NCBI RefSeq assembly: GCF_016937535.1 | Contig: NZ_JAFHKK010000020.1 | Coordinates: forward strand, 1 to 46,766 | Direction: 5' to 3' | Length of the DNA stretch: 46,766 nt | Origin: Sulfurospirillum tamanense | Lineage (GTDB): Bacteria; Campylobacterota; Campylobacteria; Campylobacterales; Campylobacteraceae | Part shown: positions 8,578 through 16,267 of the stretch, one piece after another | Numbering within the stretch: the stretch's first letter is position 1 | How the letters are laid out: the number at the start of each line of letters is the position of its first letter | Translations under genes and position numbers: made by a program | Notes under the pieces: generated by a model | The model's input: only the letters and a program-made list of their open reading frames with translations | Databases searched by the model: none | What the model was told of the DNA's origin: nothing

Positions 8578-10241
8578 TCCTCTAAAGGTAAAAAAAGATG
8601 AAAGGTAATGGTATTTTCTTGTTGTTCCACTTCCATGAATCCGTGGTTAAGATAAACGATTTTATACACCGTAAAAAGTCCTAATCCCGAGCCCTCTTTT
8701 TTGGTGGTGAAAAAGGGTTTGAAAAAGTTTTTACGCACTGCTTCAGGGACAGGATTGCCCGTATTTGAGACACCGACGTGCACTTGCTTTCTTCCTTTTC
8801 GCTCCAACACTACAAAAATGGTTGTCCCCTCAAAGGCGGCTTCAATCGCATTGGAAAGAAGGTTCACAAAAATCAAATGCAACGCCTCGGGGTCAAAGGG
8901 CACACAAAAGGCCTCTGTTGCATTCACCTCTACATGTAAGGCTTTTTGTTTTATCTTTTTAGAAAGCCGCTCGCGCACTTCACGCACAATGGGATTGATG
9001 GAACTCACTACCCCTGAAGCCGCCACAGGCCGCCCCAAAGAGAGAAAATCACTCACTTGGCCATCCATCCGCGCCAAGGTAGTATGGATGATAGGCAAAT
9101 CTTCTTTGTCGGGCAAACTTTCTCTAGGCAACAGCAATTTCAAAGGCTGAAGCAGGTTTTTAATCTCATGGGCAAAGGAGGCACTAATCTCGCCAATTGC
9201 ATGCAATGAGTGCAAAATCCGCGCATCTTTTTCCTCTTTTTTTAAGGTCGTGATGTCTAAAATGGTCGCCACATAGTTTTCCTGAATGTGCTCAATGCGC
9301 AAAAGTAGCGATAATGTACTTTTGCCATCATTGTATGCCGAAGGGATGGCAATGGTTTGCACCTCTTCTTCCATAATTTCTTTAATTTTTTCTGCGATTT
9401 TAGGAAAAAATGTTTGATTTTCCAATACGTTTACACGTAGAGGATGGTTGTTGTGAAACTGCACGTGCATCTGCTTGTCAAAAATGATGATAAGTGTGTC
9501 TACCTTTGATAGGATAGAATGGTAAAACTCTTTGAGTTTCTCCTCGTGTTCTATGGCGTTTCGGATGTCGTGCATCAACGCCGTAGTCGTCTCTAAAAGC
9601 ACAGTGATTTCATCTTTTTCATCGCCTTCATAGGGAAGAATCTTCTCCCACGTTTTATCGGCAACAGCTTGGGTGTTATTAACCACCAAATTCAAACGGT
9701 CAATGGTCTTGACAACAAAATACCGCGCAATCACAAGCGCAACAACCCCAAATCCAATCATCAATAAAATCTGCACAAAAAACATCTCGACAATGAGTTC
9801 AAATAACGACTGTTTTTTAAGCTTTAACGCAAAAAAACCCAACATGACCCCGTCTTTATAAAGCGGTATCATTTCGTATTGAGGCTGGTTAACAAATTCA
9901 CTTCCCATCCGAAAGTTTTCCGTATCCGTATGGGCAACCACTATTTTATCAGGCTTAGTGAATCCTGCTTGCTCAATGAGCTCAGAGCCCGTGAGACTTT
10001 TGAGAAATTTAAAAATCTCCCAACGGTTGTCGGTCAAAATAAAATCACCCACATACGCAGAATTAGAGAGAATGGTAGTTTGAATCAAATCATCAATGAG
10101 CCTATCGGCTTGGTTTTTGGCCATATCTAGCGAGAGCACGATGGCGATAGAAGAGATACACCCCACCAAAAAAGTAATCAGTACAGCCAGCTTGATTTTA
10201 AGCGAAAAGCTCTGGACAAACCGGATAAACCGTTTTACCAT
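8562..10241 (-). CDS. NtrB-like membrane histidine kinase (probable arr sensor kinase)
   Basis: A 559-residue kinase. A membrane segment (about 17-38), a periplasmic sensor of some 110 residues and a second membrane segment (about 150-173) come first. A HAMP-like and PAS-like linker follows, then the dimerisation/phosphorylation helix SFAHEIKNLLQPL (His358), an N box (NLLSNAIEAA) and G boxes (GSGLGLFTVYKI) of the ATPase domain. The H-box sequence is NtrB-like, matching a sigma-54 regulator partner. The ATG at 10241 lies one base after the binding-protein stop and is preferred to an upstream TTG. The neighbouring periplasmic protein probably docks on its sensor domain, as in AioX-AioS. Confidence 0.85.
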   Translation of the reverse strand: MVKRFIRFVQSFSLKIKLAVLITFLVGCISSIAIVLSLDMAKNQADRLIDDLIQTTILSNSAYVGDFILTDNRWEIFKFLKSLTGSELIEQAGFTKPDKIVVAHTDTENFRMGSEFVNQPQYEMIPLYKDGVMLGFFALKLKKQSLFELIVEMFFVQILLMIGFGVVALVIARYFVVKTIDRLNLVVNNTQAVADKTWEKILPYEGDEKDEITVLLETTTALMHDIRNAIEHEEKLKEFYHSILSKVDTLIIIFDKQMHVQFHNNHPLRVNVLENQTFFPKIAEKIKEIMEEEVQTIAIPSAYNDGKSTLSLLLRIEHIQENYVATILDITTLKKEEKDARILHSLHAIGEISASFAHEIKNLLQPLKLLLPRESLPDKEDLPIIHTTLARMDGQVSDFLSLGRPVAASGVVSSINPIVREVRERLSKKIKQKALHVEVNATEAFCVPFDPEALHLIFVNLLSNAIEAAFEGTTIFVVLERKGRKQVHVGVSNTGNPVPEAVRKNFFKPFFTTKKEGSGLGLFTVYKIVYLNHGFMEVEQQENTITFHLFLPLEECTCA

Positions 10242-10242
10242 C

Positions 10243-11109
10243 CTAATGCCGTTCCAAGTACTCAATCATCTGGCGCACGGGTTCATAATCTTGCGTTGAG
10301 GGCACGTCAAAACGGTCAAGCCCCATTTTGGCTAAAATTTCTCGCCCTTGCTGGCTCATGTGCATCGTAGAGAGGGTTTTTTGAAGCTCTTGAAAGACCG
10401 CTTCACTCAACCCTTGGCGCACTGCAATGGGCGAATTAGCAAAAGGTCCCAAAATCTGAATCACTTTGAGCTTTCCTTTAGCCTCAGGGTATTTTTCCAT
10501 AAATGTGTGGTACACAATACTATCCACACTGGCTCCATCCACAAAACCTTCCAACACTGCTTTAATGGACTCACCGTGTTCAAAGGTGTAAATGGAGCGG
10601 TGAAAAAAATCATCAACACCAAAGCCATTGGTATAAAGGTAGTATTTAGGCGCAATGGAACCCGAATTTGAATCTGGATCTGTAAAGGCAAAAATCTTGC
10701 CTTTAAAATCATCCAATTTTGTAAAAGGTGCCTCTTTTTTAACAATCGTATACGAATAGTACTGGTCTGCCCCTGCCACAATAGGAATCACCAAAAGCTT
10801 GCCTGTATTGTTTTGTTCAAGCTTTGTATAGGTGGAATTGCACACGTACGCCACATCTACGGTTTTATTTTCCATTAACGAAACCATTTGGGCGTAGGTT
10901 TTGGAAAAAATTACCGATACCCCAAGAGGAGTGTGTTCCTCCAAATACTGCTCTAACTTCATAAAATTTTCCAAATCATCCTTAAAGACCGTGCCCGTGA
11001 GCCCTAGGGTAATATTGGGCGCAGCACTTGCCAATACTGGAACAAAAAGGCACAAGAGTGCCATGGTAAGTTTTTTACAGGTGGTGGTAAATTTTTTACC
11101 GATTTTCAT
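10243..11109 (-). CDS. PhnD-family periplasmic oxyanion-binding protein (ArrX/AioX-like sensor)
   Basis: A 288-residue protein with a signal peptide (cleavage near ASA-AP, residue 30) and the PhnD/PtxB binding fold. No ABC permease or ATPase genes accompany it; instead it heads an operon with a histidine kinase and a sigma-54 regulator. Known AioX (arsenite) and ArrX-type proteins work this way: they bind the arsenic species and signal through the kinase. The oxyanion loop DPDSNSGSIAP is present. Cys90 (VAYVCNSTY) is the only cysteine of the mature protein and falls where the family lines its ligand pocket. An AAGGGG ribosome site precedes the ATG. Ligand identity is inferred from context. 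Confidence 0.82.
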   Translation of the reverse strand: MKIGKKFTTTCKKLTMALLCLFVPVLASAAPNITLGLTGTVFKDDLENFMKLEQYLEEHTPLGVSVIFSKTYAQMVSLMENKTVDVAYVCNSTYTKLEQNNTGKLLVIPIVAGADQYYSYTIVKKEAPFTKLDDFKGKIFAFTDPDSNSGSIAPKYYLYTNGFGVDDFFHRSIYTFEHGESIKAVLEGFVDGASVDSIVYHTFMEKYPEAKGKLKVIQILGPFANSPIAVRQGLSEAVFQELQKTLSTMHMSQQGREILAKMGLDRFDVPSTQDYEPVRQMIEYLERH

Positions 11110-11134
11110 GAAATTTTCCCCTTAAGGTGACTTT

Positions 11135-11156
11135 AAATCCCTAAATTTAGGGATTT
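11135..11156. promoter_or_regulatory. Perfect 22-bp palindrome in the arr divergent region
   Basis: The half-site AAATCCCTAAA is followed directly by its exact reverse complement. It lies between the divergent sensor operon and arrC, centred about 32 bp upstream of the arrC -12 element. It is a good candidate for a dimeric regulator's operator or enhancer. A related site (18/22) lies at 765-786. Confidence 0.7.
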
Positions 11157-11163
11157 GAATTTT

Positions 11164-11180
11164 TGGAACGCTTTTTGCCT
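11164..11180 (+). promoter_or_regulatory. Sigma-54 promoter of arrCAB
   Basis: TGGAAC, five bases, TTGCC: the invariant GG (11165-11166) and GC (11177-11178) are separated by exactly ten bases, as sigma-54 requires. Transcription should begin near 11190, about 40 bases before the arrC ATG. A sigma-54 activator is encoded in the divergent operon. Confidence 0.75.
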
Positions 11181-11231
11181 ATAGGAGATTGTACATGAGA
11201 TTGTGTTTATCTTTCTTTAAAGGAGTCCACG

Positions 11232-12068
11232 ATGGAATTATTGTGGGATGTTCGGGTTTCACTCGACGTGTTTTTGGGAGGATTGGGCGTAGGCGCCTTT
11301 ATCTTTGGTGCGATTTTGTTCTATATGGGATCGCAAAAGTATGCTTCTACCATCAAAAAAGCGATGGTAATTGCACCCGTGTTGGTCATTGCAGGGCTAC
11401 TACTACTCCTAACGGAGCTTGGAAGACCCCTTAACATTATCATGACGGCAATTCACATTAATCCAACGTCAGTAATGTCCATTGGTATCTTCTTGCAAGG
11501 TATTTTTACTGCTTTGGCTGTATGGATTGCTTTTCTTGCGCTCACCAAAGGTGTTGAAGCAGTTTCGAGCACACTAATGTATGTAGGTGCAACACTAGCT
11601 GGCCTTATTGGTTTTTACCACGGCATGTTGCTTGCAGGTATTGGCATTGAGCCTTGGAATGGTGCAATTCCTGTAATGTTTATGGTCTCTTCTATGCTAG
11701 GTGGCGCGATGGTGGCGCTCTTGTTGGCTTTTGGAAGCGATGAGTTTGATGCTATTTTGGAAAACTTTAAAGTTGCCGTTATTGGAAACGCACTCATCAC
11801 CCTTAACCTTGCCATTATCGTAGCGTGGATCTATTCCCTCGCACTCAATGACTTAGCCTCTAAAACCATGTACAGCACTTTGTTTGGTAGCTTTGGCATG
11901 GAGCTTTTCATTGCGATTGCAGGTTTAGTGATTCCTCTTGTGCTTTTCACGATGGCACTAATGAAAAAAGCGACCCTCAAATCTGTCGTTATCCCAGCGA
12001 GTGTTCTTTTCCTTGTGGGAAGTTTTGTATTAAAAAATCTAATTGTCTATCTCGGGCAAGCGGTCTAA
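11232..12068 (+). CDS. arrC: NrfD-family membrane subunit of the arsenate respiratory reductase
   Basis: A 278-residue integral membrane protein with eight predicted helices (about 10-32, 43-61, 79-103, 113-135, 145-167, 181-203, 218-241, 247-268) and the conserved ELGRP motif after helix 2. NrfD/PsrC-type subunits oxidise menaquinol in the membrane and pass electrons to the Fe-S subunit. An AAAGGAG site precedes the ATG. It is the first gene of an operon C-A-B, with ten bases to arrA. The order matches arr clusters described in Campylobacterota. Identity as ArrC rests mainly on its partner ArrA. Confidence 0.82.
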   Translation: MELLWDVRVSLDVFLGGLGVGAFIFGAILFYMGSQKYASTIKKAMVIAPVLVIAGLLLLLTELGRPLNIIMTAIHINPTSVMSIGIFLQGIFTALAVWIAFLALTKGVEAVSSTLMYVGATLAGLIGFYHGMLLAGIGIEPWNGAIPVMFMVSSMLGGAMVALLLAFGSDEFDAILENFKVAVIGNALITLNLAIIVAWIYSLALNDLASKTMYSTLFGSFGMELFIAIAGLVIPLVLFTMALMKKATLKSVVIPASVLFLVGSFVLKNLIVYLGQAV

Positions 12069-12078
12069 GGAGTCAATA

Positions 12079-14628
12079 ATGAGTATGAATCGACGTGATT
12101 TTATCAAAACCTCTGCAGCAACAGCAGCAGTTGCGGCAAGCACCTCTGTTTTTACCCCCAAAGCGGAAGCAAAAACAGGTGAATTGGCGTATGAAGGCGA
12201 AGCAGGAAAATGGGTAGGCTCTACCTGTCAAGGCTGTACAAGTTGGTGTGCAGTCCAAGGACTAGTCGTGGATGGCAAAGTCGTCAAGATGCGCGGCAAC
12301 CCCAATTCTGCCAACGGCGGACGCATCTGTCCTCGCCCACACCTTGCCCTTCAGCAAGTGTACGACCCAGACCGTGTCAAACAACCTATGAAACGCACCA
12401 ACCCCAAAAAAGGACGTGGTGTTGACCCTCAGTTTGTACCTATCTCTTGGGATGAGGCCATTAACACCATTGCAGATAAAATTATGGACCTTGTTAAAAC
12501 CGACGAAACCCATAAATTTTGTCTTTTCCGTGGTCGCTATACCCACATGAACGACATTCTTTACGGAAGTTTCCCTAAACTTATTGGAAGCCCAAACAAC
12601 ATCTCGCACAGTTCCATCTGTGCTGAAGCGGAAAAATTTGGCCGTATGTATACCCGAGGCTACTGGGGATACGCCGATGCAGACCTTAACAACACCGAAT
12701 ACTTTCTTGCATGGGGATGGGACGGGGTTGCTTCTAACCGCCAAACCCCTTGGTTTATGAAAAAACTGGGCGAACTTAACAAAAATGGTCGTATGACTGT
12801 CATTGATCCCCGCATGTCTGCCACAGCTGCAAAAGCGAGCCGATGGCTACCCATCATCCCAGGAACTGATAGCGCCTTAGCAGTTGCCATTGCCCACGTT
12901 ATCATGAGCGAAGGTTTGTGGAACAAAGGGTTTGTAGGTAACTTTGCGGACAATAAAAACTACTTTGTTTCTGGAGAGCTTGTGCCTGAAACCGCAGGCG
13001 AAGAAAACACGCCTGTTGTCTTCAACGAAATCCACACCCACGGCGTAGTGAAGTGGTGGAATCTTGAAGTGTTTAACCGCACTCCTGAGTGGGCAGAACC
13101 CATCACAGGAATTAGTGCAGAAGACATCCGTAAAGTAGCGCGCGAATTTGCCGCAGCAGGAAGCAAAGCAATCTCTTGGGTAAGCCCAGGGGCGTGCATG
13201 CAAGTACGTGGGGCGTATGGATCTTTTGCTGGCGAAGCCCTTAATGGTCTTGTAGGCTCCATTGAGTCCGTCGGGGGTATGTTTGATGGCTCTGGTGCCC
13301 CTTCTAAAGGTGCGGCCAAGGTGGATGGCTACCAATCAGAACAAATTGCAGCGGCTGCTAAACGCAAAAAAATCGACAAACGCGGCACACCACAGTTTGC
13401 TGCCCTTAACAAAAAAAGTGGTGGCGGGGTTGTTACCCAGCGTGTGGCTAGCTCAATCCTAGAAGAAGATCCGTATGATTTGAAGCTTGCAATGGGGTAC
13501 TGGAATAACTTTGTATTCTCTATTAATGGTGCAGACGTGTGGGAAAAAGCGATGGAAAAATTGCCTTTTTACATCCACATTACCCCTAACTTTGCTGAAA
13601 TGACCATGTACGCTGACATCGTACTTCCTACTAAACTTCACATGTTTGAACGCTGGGGATATACCAAAGGCAGCCAAAACATGCGTGGCTATCTTACCAT
13701 GCACCAACCCATGATTAAATCCCATGTGGATGGCCGCACGGATGAGACAGAAATTCCGTTCATGATTGCCCAAGCACTGGCTAAAAAAGGGTTTACTGAC
13801 CCCCTTCGCTGGATGCAAGACAACTTTAAAGACCCCGTTACGGGCAAAACCCCTGAAACGCCTGAAGAGTTTGACCTTTTTGCCGTAAAACGTGCCACAC
13901 AACCCATTTGGGATGGCAGCAGCAACAGCAAAGGCGACACCATCAACAGCTGGGAAGAGTTGCTTGAAAAAGGGGTGTGGACATCTAAGCCTTATCCTAT
14001 TGGCAAAAAAATTGACAATTTCAAAACCGCTACAAAGAAATTTGAGTTCTACAGCGAAACCTTGAAAAAAGTCATGGAAGACCATGCAGAGAAAAATGGC
14101 ATCACAGTGGATGAAGCTTTTGAAGCGGCGAACTATACATGTAGAGGTGAGCTTGGCTATGTAGCCCACTATGAGCCACCTGTGCGTCACGGGGACGCGG
14201 CAACGTATCCTCTCATTTTTGCTGAACACCGCTCACGCCTTAACCGTGAAGGCCGAAGCCAAAATACTCCTTGGTACTACGAAATGAAAGACGTAGACCC
14301 AGGTGATGAAGCGTTTAAAGATGTCACCAAACTTAACCCAATCGATGCGAAAAAATACGGCCTCAAAGATGGCGATAAAATTCGCATCACCTCCGTACAA
14401 GGCAGTATCGAGAGCGAAGTAAAGCTTTGGGAAGGCACACGTCCTGGCGTTGTCATTAAATGCTACGGCCAAGGACATTGGGCATACGGACGGGTCGGTT
14501 CTGAAGTATTTGGTTCGAAGCCACGCGGTGGCAACAATAACGAAATTCACGCGTACGATTACGAGCGCTTGAGTGGCTCTACGCCACGACACGGTGGTGT
14601 TTCACGTGTTAAAATCGAAAAGATTTAG
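12079..14628 (+). CDS. arrA: Arsenate respiratory reductase, molybdopterin catalytic subunit
   Basis: An 849-residue member of the DMSO-reductase family. It begins with a Tat signal (NRRDFIKTSA), so it is folded in the cytoplasm and exported. A [4Fe-4S] motif follows (Cys50, 53, 57 and 84). The likely Mo ligand is Cys181 in HSSICAEAEK. Two stretches that ArrA-specific primers target are recognisable: YTRGYWGY (about 191-198) and KWWNLEVFNRT. These separate it from plain polysulfide or thiosulfate reductases, although a related substrate is not excluded. Length is close to Shewanella ArrA. It reduces arsenate to arsenite in the periplasm. The ATG at 12079 has an AAGGAG site; an upstream in-frame TTG inside arrC is unlikely. 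Confidence 0.82.
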   Translation: MSMNRRDFIKTSAATAAVAASTSVFTPKAEAKTGELAYEGEAGKWVGSTCQGCTSWCAVQGLVVDGKVVKMRGNPNSANGGRICPRPHLALQQVYDPDRVKQPMKRTNPKKGRGVDPQFVPISWDEAINTIADKIMDLVKTDETHKFCLFRGRYTHMNDILYGSFPKLIGSPNNISHSSICAEAEKFGRMYTRGYWGYADADLNNTEYFLAWGWDGVASNRQTPWFMKKLGELNKNGRMTVIDPRMSATAAKASRWLPIIPGTDSALAVAIAHVIMSEGLWNKGFVGNFADNKNYFVSGELVPETAGEENTPVVFNEIHTHGVVKWWNLEVFNRTPEWAEPITGISAEDIRKVAREFAAAGSKAISWVSPGACMQVRGAYGSFAGEALNGLVGSIESVGGMFDGSGAPSKGAAKVDGYQSEQIAAAAKRKKIDKRGTPQFAALNKKSGGGVVTQRVASSILEEDPYDLKLAMGYWNNFVFSINGADVWEKAMEKLPFYIHITPNFAEMTMYADIVLPTKLHMFERWGYTKGSQNMRGYLTMHQPMIKSHVDGRTDETEIPFMIAQALAKKGFTDPLRWMQDNFKDPVTGKTPETPEEFDLFAVKRATQPIWDGSSNSKGDTINSWEELLEKGVWTSKPYPIGKKIDNFKTATKKFEFYSETLKKVMEDHAEKNGITVDEAFEAANYTCRGELGYVAHYEPPVRHGDAATYPLIFAEHRSRLNREGRSQNTPWYYEMKDVDPGDEAFKDVTKLNPIDAKKYGLKDGDKIRITSVQGSIESEVKLWEGTRPGVVIKCYGQGHWAYGRVGSEVFGSKPRGGNNNEIHAYDYERLSGSTPRHGGVSRVKIEKI

Positions 14629-14641
14629 GGAAGGATAAACT

Positions 14642-15358
14642 ATGGCAAAAAAATATGCAATGATTATCGACCTCCACCAATGTGTAGGTTGTGGCGCGTG
14701 TGACCTCGCGTGCAAAAGTGAAAACAATACGCCCGAGGGAATTAACTGGGCCCACCATTTTACAGAAATGTCAGGAACCTTCCCTAAGGTGACCTACAAG
14801 CACGTGCCTACGCTGTGCAACCACTGTGAAGACGCGCCGTGTGTGCGTGTGTGTCCTACACTGGCGATGCATTATGGCAAAGACGGTCTTGTAACGCACG
14901 ATCCAAGCATTTGTATCGGGTGCAAAAGCTGTATGTTGGCCGATCCTTATGGGGTTATTAGCTATAACCCTAAAGACGCCTTTAGTGACTACACAAGTGA
15001 CACAAGCGTGGCTATCAAGGGTGGCTCGTTCTCCAAAAAAGAACTTAGCGACCGCACCAACGCACCATTCCCTAACTTCAACGCGGCGCGTGGGGCGAAT
15101 GATTATGAAGCCATTCGTGGCAAAGGGGCCGTTGAAAAATGTACCTTCTGTGACCACCGTGTTGAAAAGGGCCTTGCCCCTGCGTGCGTAGTAGCGTGTC
15201 CAGCGGATGCGCGTATTTTTGGCGACATGAATGACGCTAAAAGCGAAGTGGCTACCATTCTTGCGGCTAACAAACCGACGGTATTGCTTCCTGAAAAAGG
15301 AACAAAACCCAAGGTATTTTATGTGGGCAACTACAGCCAAGGAAGTTACAACCGCTAG
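14642..15358 (+). CDS. arrB: Four-cluster ferredoxin-type electron-transfer subunit of the arsenate reductase
   Basis: A 238-residue NrfC/PsrB/ArrB-type protein with four cysteine groups: Cys14/17/20/24, Cys59/62/67/71, Cys91/94/97 and Cys167/170/182/186. It passes electrons from ArrC to ArrA. It has no signal of its own and presumably rides out with ArrA through Tat. The third group is odd: the fourth ligand, normally Cys in a CMLACPYG motif, is Asp101 (CMLADPYG), read directly from codon GAT. A stem-loop terminator follows the stop. An AAGGATAAACT leader precedes the ATG, 13 bases after arrA. Confidence 0.85.
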   Translation: MAKKYAMIIDLHQCVGCGACDLACKSENNTPEGINWAHHFTEMSGTFPKVTYKHVPTLCNHCEDAPCVRVCPTLAMHYGKDGLVTHDPSICIGCKSCMLADPYGVISYNPKDAFSDYTSDTSVAIKGGSFSKKELSDRTNAPFPNFNAARGANDYEAIRGKGAVEKCTFCDHRVEKGLAPACVVACPADARIFGDMNDAKSEVATILAANKPTVLLPEKGTKPKVFYVGNYSQGSYNR

Positions 15359-15366
15359 TTTTTTTC

Positions 15367-15392
15367 GCCTCCGATTTGTAAAAATCGGAGGC
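15367..15392 (+). terminator. Terminator after arrB
   Basis: An 11-bp perfect stem (GCCTCCGATTT with its complement) closed by a GTAA loop, a GNRA tetraloop. The run of T behind it is poor (ATCTTCTC); the T-run lies in front, so it may act better for reverse transcripts. Confidence 0.65.
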
Positions 15393-15459
15393 ATCTTCTC
15401 ATAATTGTGTTATGATTATTTTTACCTAGATTTGGGCAATCTTCTCAAAGGATTTTACG

Positions 15460-16266
15460 ATGCGCATTCTTCTCCTTGTGGCATGTTTTGTGTTTACGCT
15501 TTTTAGTGCTGAGCTTACCTATTCGGGTTCTTCCACCATCGGCCAGACATTTTTTCCCGTACTTGCCAAACAGTTTGAACAAAAATCATCCCACAAATTT
15601 ACCAGCATCGAAAGCCCAGGTTCTGGGCGAGGAGTTGCAAACCTCATCGCAGGACAAGCAGACATCGCTGGCATTTCTAGCCCCGTTTCTGCTGCCATGC
15701 GCGAAGCTAATTTGCGCTTTTTTATCGTCGGGTATGACGCCATTGCGGTCATCACCCATGCTTCTAATCCTGTTAAATCTCTGACTATGCAACAACTTGC
15801 CGACATCTTTGCAGGAAACATCACTAATTGGAAAGAGGTGGGTGGAAATGACCTCGCCATTGATGTAGTGGTGGAAATTTTAGCCGACAAGCGGGCAACA
15901 CAAATTGTCTTTACCGAAATCGTCTTTAACACCAAAACCCTCATTGGCACTTACGCGCCTACTATCACTGAAATTGATATGCCTGCCCAAATGGCCGAAT
16001 ATGTGGCCAAAACCCCTGGAGCTATCGCTCCGGTGAGCATGGTTTTTGCCACAAGCCAATCGGGGCTTTCGTTTGTGGCCGTAGGCGGGGCTGAACCCAC
16101 CAATGACGCCATCGCCAATGGCACCTACCCCATTTCACGTCCTTTGGTGCTTCTAACCAAAGGCAACCCCTCTTTACATGTAAAAGAATTTTTAAACTAC
16201 GTCTACACCAAAGAAGCACAAACCGAAATTAACAAATCCTTTGTGTCTGCTAGAGAAGGAGAGTAA
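15460..16266 (+). CDS. PstS-like periplasmic phosphate/oxyanion-binding protein
   Basis: A 268-residue protein with a short signal peptide (about 1-17) and the PstS fold. [15 protein letters not shown] and [20 protein letters not shown] are the phosphate-binding loops. No pst transport genes accompany it. A chemoreceptor starts one base after its stop, so it more likely feeds ligand information to that receptor than to an ABC transporter. Given the arr operon just upstream, arsenate as well as phosphate is a plausible ligand; this is inference. AAAGGA precedes the ATG. A perfect TTACATGTAA (16174-16183) encodes Leu-His-Val-Lys near the C-terminus. It is separated from arrB by a terminator. 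Confidence 0.8.
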   Translation: MRILLLVACFVFTLFSAELTYSGSSTIGQTFFPVLAKQFEQKSSHKFTSIESPGSGRGVANLIAGQADIAGISSPVSAAMREANLRFFIVGYDAIAVITHASNPVKSLTMQQLADIFAGNITNWKEVGGNDLAIDVVVEILADKRATQIVFTEIVFNTKTLIGTYAPTITEIDMPAQMAEYVAKTPGAIAPVSMVFATSQSGLSFVAVGGAEPTNDAIANGTYPISRPLVLLTKGNPSLHVKEFLNYVYTKEAQTEINKSFVSAREGE

Positions 16267-16267
16267 C

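Noticed and set aside
13459-14229. A 256-codon open frame antisense to arrA
   Set aside because: It is a shadow of the strongly supported arrA frame; its residues resemble no family and no ribosome site precedes it. The same holds for the antisense frame at 14771-15394 over arrB.
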